Below, in pieces: positions 35,050-43,840 of a stretch of 64,000 nucleotides of DNA. Numbering within the stretch: position 1 is the stretch's first letter; every line of letters starts with the position of its first letter. The notes below the pieces were generated by a model, which was not told where the DNA came from, made no database searches, and was given only the letters and a program-made list of their open reading frames with translations. The stretch spans positions 1 through 64,000 of the forward strand of contig JBKQNY010000007.1 in assembly GCA_052145775.1 (NCBI GenBank). The letters are read 5' to 3'. Source of the stretch: CAVYPR01 sp052145775. GTDB lineage: Bacteria; Actinomycetota; Acidimicrobiia; Acidimicrobiales; RAAP-2. The position numbers and the translations under genes are program-made.

Positions 35050-36239
35050 TGGCCTCGCACGGCATCTGTGACCGGGTGGCCATCGTGGGGATGGGCTGCA
35101 CCCGCTTCGGCGAGCGGTGGGACAAGGGGTTCGACGACCTGGTCATCGAGGCGGCCCAGGACACCTTCGCCTCGGCCGGCGTTACCAAGCACGACGTCGA
35201 CGCCTACTGGATCGGCACCGCCCAGGGCGGCATGAGCGGCATCACCCTGGCCCGGCCCCTCCAGCTGCAGGCCAAGCCCGTGACCCGGGTGGAGAACTAC
35301 TGCGCCACCGGCTCCGAGGCCCTGCGCGCCGCCGCCTACGCGGTGGCCTCCGGCGCCTACGACGTCGCCATGGCGGTCGGTGCGGAGAAGGTGAAGGACA
35401 GCGGCTTCCAGGGGCTGAACGCCCCGGCCCCGCCCGGTGACGGGACCGCACGGACCCTGACCGCGGCCGCCATGTTCTCCATGGTCGCCCCGGCCTATGC
35501 GGCCAAGTACGGGGTGGCCGACGACCAGATGACCGACGTGCTCGCCGCCATCTCAGCCAAGAACCACGCCAACGGGGCACGCAACCCTCGGGCCCAGTTC
35601 CGCCGCGAGGTCTCCAAGGAGACGATCTGCGCCTCGCCCCGGGTGGCCGGGCGGCTCGGGGTCTTCGACTGTGCCGGGGTGGCCGACGGGGCGGCGGCCG
35701 CCGTGGTGGTCCGGGCCGAGGATGCCCTGCGCTACACCGACAGGCCCCTCTACATCAAGGCGCTCTCCTTTGCCGCCGGGAGCGGCTCGGGGCTGATCGA
35801 CCCCGGCTACGACTACACCCACTTCCCCGAGTGCGAGGCGGCGGCGGCCGACGCCTACCTCCAGGCCGGCATCACCGACCCCCGGCGCCAGCTGGCCATG
35901 GCCGAGGTGCACGACTGCTTCACCCCGACCGAGCTGGTCCTCATGGAGGACCTGGGCTTCGCCGAGCGGGGCACGGCCTGGAAGGAGGTGCTGGCCGGGA
36001 CGTTCGCCCTCGACGGCGAGCTGCCGGTCAACCCCGACGGGGGGCTGAAGAGCTTCGGCCACCCGGTGGGAGCCTCGGGGCTGCGCATGATATTTGAGTG
36101 CTGGCTGCAGCTCAGGGGCGAGGCCACCCCCGAACGCCAGCTGCGCACCGACCGCACCCTCGCCCTCACCCACAACCTGGGCGGTTACCCGGGGGAGATG
36201 GTCTCCTTCGTTTCGGTGCTGGGCACCGAGCCCGGCTGA
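35049..36239 (+). CDS. SCP2/Ltp-type thiolase (acetyl-CoA acetyltransferase family)
   Basis: 396 aa. DRVAIVGMGCTRFGERWDKGFDDLVIEAAQDTF is the standard SCP2-thiolase start. The nucleophile Cys85 is in VENYCATGSEALRAAAYA, and the conserved VHDCFTPTELV and GGLKSFGHPVGASG (His) follow; the final Cys of biosynthetic thiolases is replaced by NLGGYPGEM, as in other SCP2-like proteins. It could cleave a 3-oxoacyl-CoA or act as an Ltp2-like retro-aldolase. Its ATG overlaps the upstream stop (TGATG), so it is made together with the HMGCS-like/DUF35 protein. Confidence 0.9.
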   Translation: MASHGICDRVAIVGMGCTRFGERWDKGFDDLVIEAAQDTFASAGVTKHDVDAYWIGTAQGGMSGITLARPLQLQAKPVTRVENYCATGSEALRAAAYAVASGAYDVAMAVGAEKVKDSGFQGLNAPAPPGDGTARTLTAAAMFSMVAPAYAAKYGVADDQMTDVLAAISAKNHANGARNPRAQFRREVSKETICASPRVAGRLGVFDCAGVADGAAAAVVVRAEDALRYTDRPLYIKALSFAAGSGSGLIDPGYDYTHFPECEAAAADAYLQAGITDPRRQLAMAEVHDCFTPTELVLMEDLGFAERGTAWKEVLAGTFALDGELPVNPDGGLKSFGHPVGASGLRMIFECWLQLRGEATPERQLRTDRTLALTHNLGGYPGEMVSFVSVLGTEPG

Positions 36240-37061
36240 TCAGCGCAGACCGGAGAAGAGGTCGTCCTCGGGGACCGGCGTGCCGGTCCGGTCCCAGGCC
36301 CGCACGAACATCTCCTCGCCGAACAGGGAGGCGAAGACCTCACGGCCCAGGTTCAAGAAGAAGATGTTGTCAGACTGGCTGGCGTGGGCGGCCAGGCTGT
36401 CGAACTTGCGGCCGGTCACGGCCGAGCAGTCGATGGTGGTGGTGATGAGCTCGTCGGGGGTTCCGAACTCGGGGTCCTCGTCGACCGGCTCGGGGAACTC
36501 CACCCCCATGGCGCGTACCGTCTCGGCGAAGCCGGCGATGGCCGAGCGCGGAAGGGCCGTGTAGTAGACGCGCCGGGGGATCCCGGTGGCCTCGGCAGCG
36601 GCCAGGGTGACCCGGTTGGCCTGGATATGGTCGGGGTGGCCGTAGAAGCCGTGCTCGTCGTAGGTGACGACCACCTGCGGGCGGTAGCGGTCCATTAGCT
36701 CGGCCAACTTCGCCGCCGCCTCGTCCACCGGGGTGTTCCAGAAGGCGTGGGGCGCCTCGTTCTGGGGCCAGCCCATCATCCCAGAGTCGTGGTAGCCGAG
36801 GAGCTCGAGGTGTTCGACGCCCAGCACCCGGCAGCTCTCCTCGAGCTCCTTGCGGCGCAGCCCCACCACTTCTGCCGTGTCGTGGCCCGGCTCACCGGGC
36901 TTGGCGCCGCCCGGCCCGTCACCCAGCTCCCCGTTGGTGCACGTGACCAGGACCGTCCGCACCCCCTCGTCGGCGTAGCGGGCGAGGACGCCGCCGGTGG
37001 TCGACCCCTCGTCGTCGGGGTGGGCGTGCACGGCCATCAGGGTGAGGGGCTCGTCGGGCAT
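36240..37061 (-). CDS. PIG-L/LmbE-family deacetylase (mycothiol Mca/MshB-like)
   Basis: 273 aa zinc amidohydrolase. The metal-binding AHPDDE motif at residues 13-18, TYDEHGFYGHPDHIQAN with the second His pair, and the internal LGYHDSGMMGWP are as in Mca/MshB. These enzymes deacetylate GlcNAc-Ins or cleave mycothiol S-conjugates; which one cannot be told. A TACGCT hexamer (37070-37075) lies 8 bases upstream of the ATG. Its stop abuts the stop of the convergent thiolase gene. Confidence 0.87.
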   Translation of the reverse strand: MPDEPLTLMAVHAHPDDEGSTTGGVLARYADEGVRTVLVTCTNGELGDGPGGAKPGEPGHDTAEVVGLRRKELEESCRVLGVEHLELLGYHDSGMMGWPQNEAPHAFWNTPVDEAAAKLAELMDRYRPQVVVTYDEHGFYGHPDHIQANRVTLAAAEATGIPRRVYYTALPRSAIAGFAETVRAMGVEFPEPVDEDPEFGTPDELITTTIDCSAVTGRKFDSLAAHASQSDNIFFLNLGREVFASLFGEEMFVRAWDRTGTPVPEDDLFSGLR

Positions 37062-37069
37062 GCGGGGAC

Positions 37070-37075
37070 AGCGTA
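37070..37075 (-). promoter_or_regulatory. -10 element (TACGCT) of the PIG-L deacetylase gene, leaderless
   Basis: On the minus strand TACGCT ends 8 bases before the ATG at 37061; it lies in the short gap after the ald stop. Confidence 0.45.
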
Positions 37076-37092
37076 GAGGTCGCGACGGGCGC

Positions 37093-38211
37093 TCAGAGCA
37101 CAGAGGCGAGCGGGGTGTGGGGCAGGCCGTGCGCCTCGGCCACCGGCTCGCAGACCACCGAGCCCTCGACCACGTTGACGCCGAGGGCCAGGGCGGGGTC
37201 GTCGGCCACCGCCGCCCGCCAGCCCCGTTCGGCGATCGCCAGGGTGTAGGGGAGGGTGGCGTTCACCAGGGCGTGGGTGGAGCTGTGGGGCACGGCTCCG
37301 GGCATGTTGGCCACGCAGTAGAAGATGGAGCCGTTCACCTCGTAGGTCGGGCTCGAGTGGGTGGTGGGCCGGGTCGACTCGAAGCAGCCGCCCTGGTCGA
37401 CCGAGATGTCGACCAGCACCGAGCCCGCCGGCATTCGGGCCACCAGATCGTCGGAGACGAGCTTGGGCGCCCGGGCCCCGACCACCAGCACCGCCCCGAT
37501 GACGAGGTCGGCGTCGACGCAGACCTCCTCGATGGCGTGGGTCGAGGACGCCACCGTTTCGAGCGCCCCGCGGAAGTGGTGGTCGACCTGGCGGAGCCGT
37601 TCGAGGTTGCGGTCGAGGATGAAGACGTTGGCGTGCATGCCCACGGCCAGCGTGGCCGCCGCCATGCCGGCCACCCCGGCCCCGAGGATCACCACCTTGG
37701 CGCACTGGACCCCGGGCACTCCGCAGATGAGCGTGCCCCGGCCGCCGGACGGGCTCATGAGGTGGTGGGCCCCCATGAACGGCGCCATGCGCCCGGCCAC
37801 CTCGCTCATCGGCGTGAGCAGGGGCAGGGAGCCGTCGGGCAGGCGCACCGTCTCGTAGGCGATGGCGGTGTTGCCCGCGGCGAGCAGTGCGTCGGTGCAC
37901 GGCCGGGAGGCGGCCAGGTGGAGGTAGGTGAAGAGGACCTGGCCCCGGCGGAGGCCGAGGCGCGAATACTCGGACTCGACCGGCTCCTTCACCCCGAGGA
38001 TGAGGTCGGCGGTCGACCAGATCTCGTCGGGGTCGGCCACCATGGTGGCCCCCGTCGCCACGAACTTCCCGTCGGAGATGGAGGAGCCCTCACCCGCGCC
38101 CTTCTCCACCCAGACCGTGTGACCGTGGGAGGTCAGCTCACGCACCCCCGCCGGGGTGATGGCCACGCGGTACTCGTCCTCCTTGACCTCCTTGGGGACG
38201 CCGACGATCAC
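37093..38211 (-). CDS. ald: Alanine dehydrogenase
   Basis: 372 aa, the usual length. IVGVPKEVKEDEYRVAITPAGVREL at the start, KEPVESEYSRL, the catalytic YLHLAAS (His) segment, ILGAGVAGMAAATLAVGMHANV for NAD and DISVDQGGCFESTRPTTHS near the end. It interconverts L-alanine and pyruvate plus ammonia. GTG 38211 has GGAGGAGG upstream. Placed between the deacetylase and an aminoaldehyde dehydrogenase, it would regenerate pyruvate from the alanine made by the aminotransferase at 40510. Confidence 0.96.
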   Translation of the reverse strand: MIVGVPKEVKEDEYRVAITPAGVRELTSHGHTVWVEKGAGEGSSISDGKFVATGATMVADPDEIWSTADLILGVKEPVESEYSRLGLRRGQVLFTYLHLAASRPCTDALLAAGNTAIAYETVRLPDGSLPLLTPMSEVAGRMAPFMGAHHLMSPSGGRGTLICGVPGVQCAKVVILGAGVAGMAAATLAVGMHANVFILDRNLERLRQVDHHFRGALETVASSTHAIEEVCVDADLVIGAVLVVGARAPKLVSDDLVARMPAGSVLVDISVDQGGCFESTRPTTHSSPTYEVNGSIFYCVANMPGAVPHSSTHALVNATLPYTLAIAERGWRAAVADDPALALGVNVVEGSVVCEPVAEAHGLPHTPLASVL

Positions 38212-38237
38212 TGTGGTCCTCCTCCGGCCCTCGTCAT

Positions 38238-39689
38238 CTACTCCTCGATGTTGCTCATGACGTGCTTGACGCGGGTGTAGTCCTCGAACCCGTAGACGGA
38301 CAGGTCCTTGCCGTACCCCGAGTGCTTGAAGCCCCCGTGGGGCATCTCGGCCACGAGCGGGATATGGGTGTTGATCCACACGCAGCCGAAGTCGAGGTCA
38401 CGGGCCATGCGCATGGCCCGGCCGTGATCCTTCGTCCAGACGCTGGAGGCCAGCCCGTACCGCACCCCGTTGGCCCACTCGAGGGCCTCGGCCTCTCCGT
38501 CGAACTCCTGGACGGTGATCACTGGCCCGAACACCTCCTGCTGGACCAACTCGTCCTCCTGGCGCACGCCGGCCACGACGGTCGGGGCGAAGCAGTAGCC
38601 CTGGTCGCCGACTGGCTCGCCGCCGGTAAGGACACGAGCGTGGCCCGGCACGCGCTCGAGGAACCCGCGCACCCGGTTGAGCTGCCCGGCATTGTTGAGC
38701 GGCCCGTAGTCGGCGTCCTCGAGCGAGGTCCCCCCCACCCTCTGCCCCCTGGCCTGCTCGACGAGCGCCTCCAGCAGGTCCGAGTGGACCCGCGGACCGG
38801 CCAGGACGCGGGTGGCGGCCGTGCAGTCCTGGCCGGCGTTGAAGAAGGCGGCGCCGGCCACCCCGGAGGCGGTGGCCTCCACGTCGGCGTCGTCGAAGAC
38901 GATGACCGGGGCCTTGCCGCCGAGCTCCAGGTGGACGCGCTTGAGATCGACGGCGGCCGAGGTGGCCACCTCCATGCCGGCCCGGACACTGCCGGTGATC
39001 GACACCATGGCCGGGGTGGGGTGCTCCACCAGGGCCCTCCCGCTGTCCCGGTCGCCGCACACCACGTTGAGCACCCCGGGCGGGACGAACTCGGCGACGA
39101 TCTCGGCGAGGAGCAGGGTGGAGACCGGCGTCGTGTCGGAGGGCTTGAGCACCATCGTGTTGCCGGCGGCCAGTGCCGGCGCCCATTTCCAGACGGCCAT
39201 CATCATGGGGTAGTTCCACGGGGTCACCGCACCGCACACCCCGACGGGCTCGCGTCGTATGTAGGAGGTGTGGCCGGCCATGTACTCGCCGGCCGACCTC
39301 CCCTCGAGCAGCCGTGCGGCGCCGGCGAAGAAGCGGATCTGGTCCACCATCGGCGGGACCTCTTCGGACATGGTGAGGGCGAACGGCTTGCCCGTGTTCT
39401 CGCACTCGGCCGCCACCAGCTCCTCGGCGTGGGCCTCGATGGCGTCGGCGATGCGGATGAGGGCGAGGCTGCGCTCCGAGGGGGTGGTGCGCCTCCACTG
39501 AGCGAAGGCGGCGGCGGCGCTGCGCACCGCCCGGTCGACATCGGCCGGACCCGAGACCGGGGCCTCGGCGAACGGACGTCCGGTGCTCGGGTCGACGACC
39601 GGCGCCGTCGGCCCATCGGCGGCCTCCACGCGTTCTCCGTCGATGAAGTTCCAGAGCTCCCGCAACGACCCAGCGTCCTCTCCGACCAC
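38238..39689 (-). CDS. Aldehyde dehydrogenase, gamma-aminobutyraldehyde dehydrogenase-like
   Basis: 483 aa. Catalytic Asn in [13 protein letters not shown], Glu in [16 protein letters not shown] and Cys in [13 protein letters not shown]. The [29 protein letters not shown] and GQDCTAATR signatures are those of 4-aminobutanal (betaine-aldehyde-like) dehydrogenases. GTG 39689 was chosen for its GGGAGG; an upstream ATG at 39839 in the same frame would add an unlikely low-complexity tail. Located between ald and the Lrp/aminotransferase operon, it should oxidise the aminoaldehyde from the transaminase to the amino acid (for example GABA). Confidence 0.9.
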   Translation of the reverse strand: MVGEDAGSLRELWNFIDGERVEAADGPTAPVVDPSTGRPFAEAPVSGPADVDRAVRSAAAAFAQWRRTTPSERSLALIRIADAIEAHAEELVAAECENTGKPFALTMSEEVPPMVDQIRFFAGAARLLEGRSAGEYMAGHTSYIRREPVGVCGAVTPWNYPMMMAVWKWAPALAAGNTMVLKPSDTTPVSTLLLAEIVAEFVPPGVLNVVCGDRDSGRALVEHPTPAMVSITGSVRAGMEVATSAAVDLKRVHLELGGKAPVIVFDDADVEATASGVAGAAFFNAGQDCTAATRVLAGPRVHSDLLEALVEQARGQRVGGTSLEDADYGPLNNAGQLNRVRGFLERVPGHARVLTGGEPVGDQGYCFAPTVVAGVRQEDELVQQEVFGPVITVQEFDGEAEALEWANGVRYGLASSVWTKDHGRAMRMARDLDFGCVWINTHIPLVAEMPHGGFKHSGYGKDLSVYGFEDYTRVKHVMSNIEE

Positions 39690-40003
39690 ATCAGCCTCCC
39701 AGCCCTCGTCGGCCTTCGGTTGCCGCGACCGGCCGGGCTGGCGCGGGCGCACCGAAGCGTCGAGGCCCGGACGTCGGCCGAGCCGTCCCGGGTACAGGAT
39801 CACAGAGGGATCGGACGATGACAAGGTTTTTAGCATCATTTTGCCCGTCCGGCGCCGAATCCACTTGACCTAGATGGCATATGTGACAGAATCCGACGGA
39901 GGCGAAATCCGGCGCGAGCCGGCCGCCGGACCGAGGTGCAGGGCGCCGACCCCCACGGGTGCGTCACTCTCCGACAGCGGCCCGGGGCCGAGAGAGGATC
40001 GAG
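39690..40003. promoter_or_regulatory. Divergent control region of the amine-catabolism genes
   Basis: 314 bases between the aldehyde dehydrogenase and the Lrp-type regulator, with no convincing gene. A/T-rich patches lie at about 39,826-39,845 and 39,861-39,893. A promoter toward the regulator fits at 39865-39870 (TTGACC), 16-base spacer, 39887-39892 (CAGAAT). Autoregulation by the Lrp protein is expected here; I cannot fix its site. Confidence 0.5.
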
Positions 40004-40513
40004 ATGCCCGCCGACCGCGACACGAACGAGGACCCCGACGTCGACGACGGCGGCCAGTCGGCCGCGCCGCTGCTCGACCAGGCGAACCGGTCCATCATCG
40101 AGGCCCTCCAGAAGGACGGCCGGCGCCCATACGGGGCGATCGCCGAAGAGGTCGGCCTCTCCGAGGCCGCCGTGCGGCGACGTGTGCAGCGACTTCGCGA
40201 GCACGGGGTCATCCAGATCGTGGCGGTGACCGACCCCCTCCAACTGGGCTTCAACCGCCAGGCAATGGTCGGGATCAGGGTGGAGGGCGACGCTCGCCAG
40301 GTGGCGGCCAAGGTGGCCGCCCTCGACGAGGTGGACTACGTGGTCATGTGCGCCGGCTCCTTCGACGTGCTGGCCGAGGTGGTCTGCGAGGACGACGACC
40401 GCCTCCTGCACCTCCTGAGCGACTCCGTCCGCTCGATCCCCGGCGTGCGGTCGACCGAGACCTTCCTCTATTTGAAGCTGGCAAAGCAGATCTACACCTG
40501 GGGGACCCCATGA
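40004..40513 (+). CDS. Lrp/AsnC-family transcriptional regulator
   Basis: 169 aa. Helix-turn-helix at about residues 25-75 (LDQANRSIIEALQKDGRRPYGAIAEEVGLSEAAVRRRVQRLREHGVIQIV), then the RAM ligand-binding domain (VDYVVMCAGSFDVLAEVVCEDDDRLLHLL, RSIPGVRSTETFLYLKLAKQ). The family senses amino acids and forms octamers. ATG 40004 has GAGAGGA upstream. The stop overlaps the aminotransferase ATG (ATGA), so it is the first gene of the amine operon and its probable local regulator. Confidence 0.93.
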   Translation: MPADRDTNEDPDVDDGGQSAAPLLDQANRSIIEALQKDGRRPYGAIAEEVGLSEAAVRRRVQRLREHGVIQIVAVTDPLQLGFNRQAMVGIRVEGDARQVAAKVAALDEVDYVVMCAGSFDVLAEVVCEDDDRLLHLLSDSVRSIPGVRSTETFLYLKLAKQIYTWGTP

Positions 40514-41907
40514 GCGACATGGCACCTGTCAGCGGAACCGTCGACGACAACTCCCTGAGCGAGCGGGCCCAACGCCACCTGTGGATGCACTTCACCCGGC
40601 TCGGGTCCTACGGCGCCCACCACGAGGTGCCGGTGATGGTGCGCGGCGAGGGTGCCTACGTCTGGGACCAGAACGGCAAGCGCTACCTCGACGGGCTCTC
40701 GGGCCTCTTCACCAGCCAGGTCGGTCACGGCCGCACCGAGCTGGCCGAGGCCGCGTCGAAGCAGGCGTCGGAGCTGGCGTACTTCCCGTTGTGGACCTAC
40801 GCCCACCCGAGGGCGATCGAGCTGGCCGAGCGGATCGCCGCCCTCGCCCCCGGCGACTGCAACCGCGTCTTCTTCACCACCGGCGGCTCCGAGGCGGTCG
40901 AGTCGGCCTGGAAGCTCGCCCGCCAGTACTTCCGGCTGGTGGGCGAGTCGAACCGGACCAAGGTGCTCAGCCGCAACATCGCCTACCACGGCACCACCAT
41001 GGGGGCGCTGTCGATCACCGGGATCCCCGCCCTCAAGACGCCCTTCGAACCACTGGTGCCCGGCGCCGTCAAGGTTCCCAACACCAACTTCTACCGTGCC
41101 CCGATCCACGGCGACGACCTGGTGGCGTTCGGGCGCTGGGCGGCCGACGAGATCGGCCGGGCCATCGAGCGCGAGGGGCCCGAGACCGTCGCCGCCGTGT
41201 ACCTGGAGCCGGTCCAGAACGCCGGCGGGTGCTTCCCCCCGCCGCCCGGTTACTTCGATCGGGTCCGCGAGATCTGCGACCGCTACGGCGTGCTGCTCGT
41301 CTCCGACGAGGTGATCTGCGCCTTCGGCCGGCTGGGCGAGTACTTCGGATCCGTCCGCTACGGCTACCAGCCCGACATCATCACCGTGGCCAAGGGGCTC
41401 ACCAGCGGCTACGCCCCGCTCGGGGCCATGATCGCCAGCGACCGGCTGGTGGAGCCGTTCCTCCACGGCGACGCCAGCTTCGCCCATGGCTTCACCTTCG
41501 CCGGACACCCGGTGAGCTGCGCGGTGGCCCTGGCCAACCTCGACGTCTTCGAGCGCGACGGGATCATCCACCACGTCCAGGCGACCCAGGACGCCTTCCG
41601 GACGTCCTTGGAGTCCCTGGGCGACCTCCCCATCGTGGGCGAGGTCCGCGGCGCCGGCTTCTTCTACGGCATCGAGCTGGTGAAGGACAAGGAGACCCGG
41701 GAGAGCTTCGGCCACGACGAGAGCGAGTTCCTGCTCCGGGGCTTCCTCTCCGGCGCCCTCTTCGAGTCGGGGCTCATCTGCCGTGCCGACGACCGCGGCG
41801 ACCCCGTGGTCCAGCTTTCCCCCCCGCTCATCTGCGGCCAGACCGAGATCGACTTCATGGTCGAGGTGCTCCGCCACGTGCTGTCGGAGGCGTGGCGCAG
41901 GATCTGA
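40510..41907 (+). CDS. Class III omega-amine (putrescine-type):pyruvate aminotransferase
   Basis: 465 aa PLP enzyme. HLWMHFTRLGSY and YVWDQNGKRYLDGLSGLFTSQVGHG at the N-terminus, FFTTGGSEAVESAWKLARQY (phosphate-binding), RNIAYHGTTMGALSITG, LVSDEVICAFGRLGEYFG (Asp of PLP) and TVAKGLTSGYAPLGA with the Schiff-base Lys. This layout is that of putrescine/cadaverine or beta-alanine:pyruvate transaminases. With pyruvate as acceptor it yields alanine, and ald is encoded nearby. Coupled to the Lrp gene and to the following FAD oxidoreductase, which starts before its stop. Confidence 0.93.
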   Translation: MSDMAPVSGTVDDNSLSERAQRHLWMHFTRLGSYGAHHEVPVMVRGEGAYVWDQNGKRYLDGLSGLFTSQVGHGRTELAEAASKQASELAYFPLWTYAHPRAIELAERIAALAPGDCNRVFFTTGGSEAVESAWKLARQYFRLVGESNRTKVLSRNIAYHGTTMGALSITGIPALKTPFEPLVPGAVKVPNTNFYRAPIHGDDLVAFGRWAADEIGRAIEREGPETVAAVYLEPVQNAGGCFPPPPGYFDRVREICDRYGVLLVSDEVICAFGRLGEYFGSVRYGYQPDIITVAKGLTSGYAPLGAMIASDRLVEPFLHGDASFAHGFTFAGHPVSCAVALANLDVFERDGIIHHVQATQDAFRTSLESLGDLPIVGEVRGAGFFYGIELVKDKETRESFGHDESEFLLRGFLSGALFESGLICRADDRGDPVVQLSPPLICGQTEIDFMVEVLRHVLSEAWRRI

Positions 41908-43322
41908 CCGACCACCGGGCCCGAGGCGCCGCCGGCTACGGCCACCTCTCCCTGTGGTGGGACGACTCCGACGAGGAGGAGACACTGCGGCCGTCGCTCC
42001 CCGGCGACCTCGACGTCGACGTGGCGGTGGTGGGTGCCGGCTTCACCGGGCTGTGGACGGCCCACTCGCTGGTCCTGGCCGATCCCTCGCTGCGGGTGGC
42101 GGTGCTCGAGGCGGAGGTGGCGGGCTTCGGCGCGTCCGGCCGCAACGGGGGCTGGTGCTCGGCGCTGTTCGCCACCTCCCACGACCGCCTGGTCGCCGAG
42201 CACGGTGCTCCCGCCGCCCACGCCATGCGCCTCGCCATGCAGGGCGCGGTAGACGAGGTCGGCCGGGTGGCGGCCGAGGAGGGGATCGACTGCCACTACG
42301 CCAAAGGCGGCACGGTGGTGGCTGCCCGGGGCGCGGCCCAGGCACTCCGGGCCCGCCAATCGGTGGCGGCCGCCCGCCGCGCCGGGATCGGCGAGGAGGA
42401 CCTGCGCTGGCTAGAGGGGGCCGAGGCCAGGGAGCTCCTCGGGGCCGAAGGCGTGGTGGGGGCCACCTTCACGCCCCACTGCGCGGCCATCCAGCCGGCG
42501 CGGCTGGCCCGAGGCCTGGCCAGGGCCGCCGAACGGCGCGGCGCGACGGTCTTCGAACGGTCCCCTGCCCTCTGCGTCGAAGGCGGCGGCGCAGGGCGGC
42601 GACCCCGGGTGCGCGCCCTCGCCGGGACGGTCACGGCCGACGTGGTGGTGCGGGCCACCGAGGGGTGGACGCCGTCGCTCCCCGGCCAGCGCCGGACCCT
42701 CGCCCCCGCCTACTCGTTGATGGTGGCCACCGCCCCGCTCGACGAGGGGTTCTGGTCGCAGGCCGGCCTCGGCCGGCGCCAGACCTTCTCCGACCACCGC
42801 CACCTCATCGTCTACGGCCAGCGCACGGCGGACGGGCGGATCGCCTTCGGCGGCCGCGGCGCCCCCTACCACTACGGCTCGGCCGTGCGCCCGGCCTTCG
42901 ACCGGGTGCCGCGGGTCCACCGTGCCCTGGCCCGGACGCTGACCGAGCTCTTCCCGGCCCTGGCCGGGGTGGAGATCACCCATGCCTGGGGCGGGGCCCT
43001 CGGCCTGCCACGGGACTGGCGCCCCTCGGTCGGCCTCGACCGCAAGAGCGGCCTCGCTTGGGCCGGCGGGTACGTGGGCGACGGCGTCTCCACCGCCAAC
43101 CTGGCCGGCCGCACCCTGGCCGACCTGGTGAGGGGCGTCGACAGCGACCTCGTGCGACTGCCGTGGGTCGACCACCGCTCGCCCCGGTGGGAGCCCGAGC
43201 CCCTGCGCTGGCTGGGAGTGAACGCCGCCCTGCTGGCGACGAGGGCGGCCGACCGCGCCGAGCGGCGCCGGGGCAGGCCCAGCCGGCTGGCCCGAGTCCC
43301 GGGGCGGCTGACCGGTGGCTGA
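41892..43322 (+). CDS. FAD-dependent amine oxidoreductase (DAO/PuuB-like)
   Basis: 476 aa. The dinucleotide-binding DVAVVGAGFTGLWTAHSLV comes after a Trp-rich N-terminus (YGHLSLWWDD) typical of the gamma-glutamylputrescine oxidase group; AGFGASGRNGGWCSALF and the late WAGGYVGDGVSTANLAGRTLADL complete the FAD site. It probably oxidises an amine or N-methyl amino acid. GTG 41892 overlaps the aminotransferase by 16 bases and was the only good start; the ribosome-binding site is too close, so the start is less sure. The next gene overlaps its stop. Confidence 0.87.
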   Translation: MAQDLTDHRARGAAGYGHLSLWWDDSDEEETLRPSLPGDLDVDVAVVGAGFTGLWTAHSLVLADPSLRVAVLEAEVAGFGASGRNGGWCSALFATSHDRLVAEHGAPAAHAMRLAMQGAVDEVGRVAAEEGIDCHYAKGGTVVAARGAAQALRARQSVAAARRAGIGEEDLRWLEGAEARELLGAEGVVGATFTPHCAAIQPARLARGLARAAERRGATVFERSPALCVEGGGAGRRPRVRALAGTVTADVVVRATEGWTPSLPGQRRTLAPAYSLMVATAPLDEGFWSQAGLGRRQTFSDHRHLIVYGQRTADGRIAFGGRGAPYHYGSAVRPAFDRVPRVHRALARTLTELFPALAGVEITHAWGGALGLPRDWRPSVGLDRKSGLAWAGGYVGDGVSTANLAGRTLADLVRGVDSDLVRLPWVDHRSPRWEPEPLRWLGVNAALLATRAADRAERRRGRPSRLARVPGRLTGG

Positions 43323-43791
43323 GGAACCGACGGGCCGGCGGGCGGCCGACGACCGCGACGAGATCACCACCCTGCTGTTCGCCTACGCCGAGCGGATCGA
43401 CGCCGGCGACTTTGCCGGGCTGGCCGACCTCATGGCCGGGGCCGAGCTCACCTTCGAGGGGTACGACACCGTCGTGCGGGGGCGCCAGGCCGTCCAGTCC
43501 CTCTACGAGCGGGGGACGTTACGTCACGGCGACGGGACCCCGTTGACCAAGCACGTCACCACCAACGTGATCGTCGAGGTGGCGCCGACAGGATGCACGG
43601 CCGCGGCCCGGTCGTACTTCACCGTGCTGCAGGCCGTCCCGGGGGAACTTGCCCTCCAACCGGTGATCGCCGGCCGCTACCGCGACCGTTTCGAGCGGGC
43701 CGAAGGGCGCTGGCGGTTCTCCGGCCGTCACATGCTCGTCGACCTCGCCGGCGACCTCTCGCACCATCTGCGGATCGATCTCGACGGCTGA
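43315..43791 (+). CDS. SnoaL-like NTF2-fold protein
   Basis: 158 aa. DDRDEITTLLFAYAERIDAGDFAGLADLMAG, the VVRGRQAVQSLYE helix and HVTTNVIVEV...GRYRDRFERAEGRWRFSGRHMLVDLAGDLSHHL form a SnoaL-4-type domain as in ring-hydroxylating dioxygenase beta-like or polyketide cyclase-like proteins. The GTG overlaps the stop of the FAD oxidoreductase, putting it at the end of the amine operon. Function unknown. Confidence 0.82.
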   Translation: MAEEPTGRRAADDRDEITTLLFAYAERIDAGDFAGLADLMAGAELTFEGYDTVVRGRQAVQSLYERGTLRHGDGTPLTKHVTTNVIVEVAPTGCTAAARSYFTVLQAVPGELALQPVIAGRYRDRFERAEGRWRFSGRHMLVDLAGDLSHHLRIDLDG

Positions 43792-43840
43792 CCTCCGGTC
43801 GGGCGGGCGGCGTGGACGGCCCCGCGCGATGCTGGGTCAC

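Noticed and set aside
39690..39839. N-terminal extension of the aldehyde dehydrogenase to the ATG at 39839
   Set aside because: The added 50 residues are low-complexity and not part of the family; GTG 39689 has a good ribosome-binding site.
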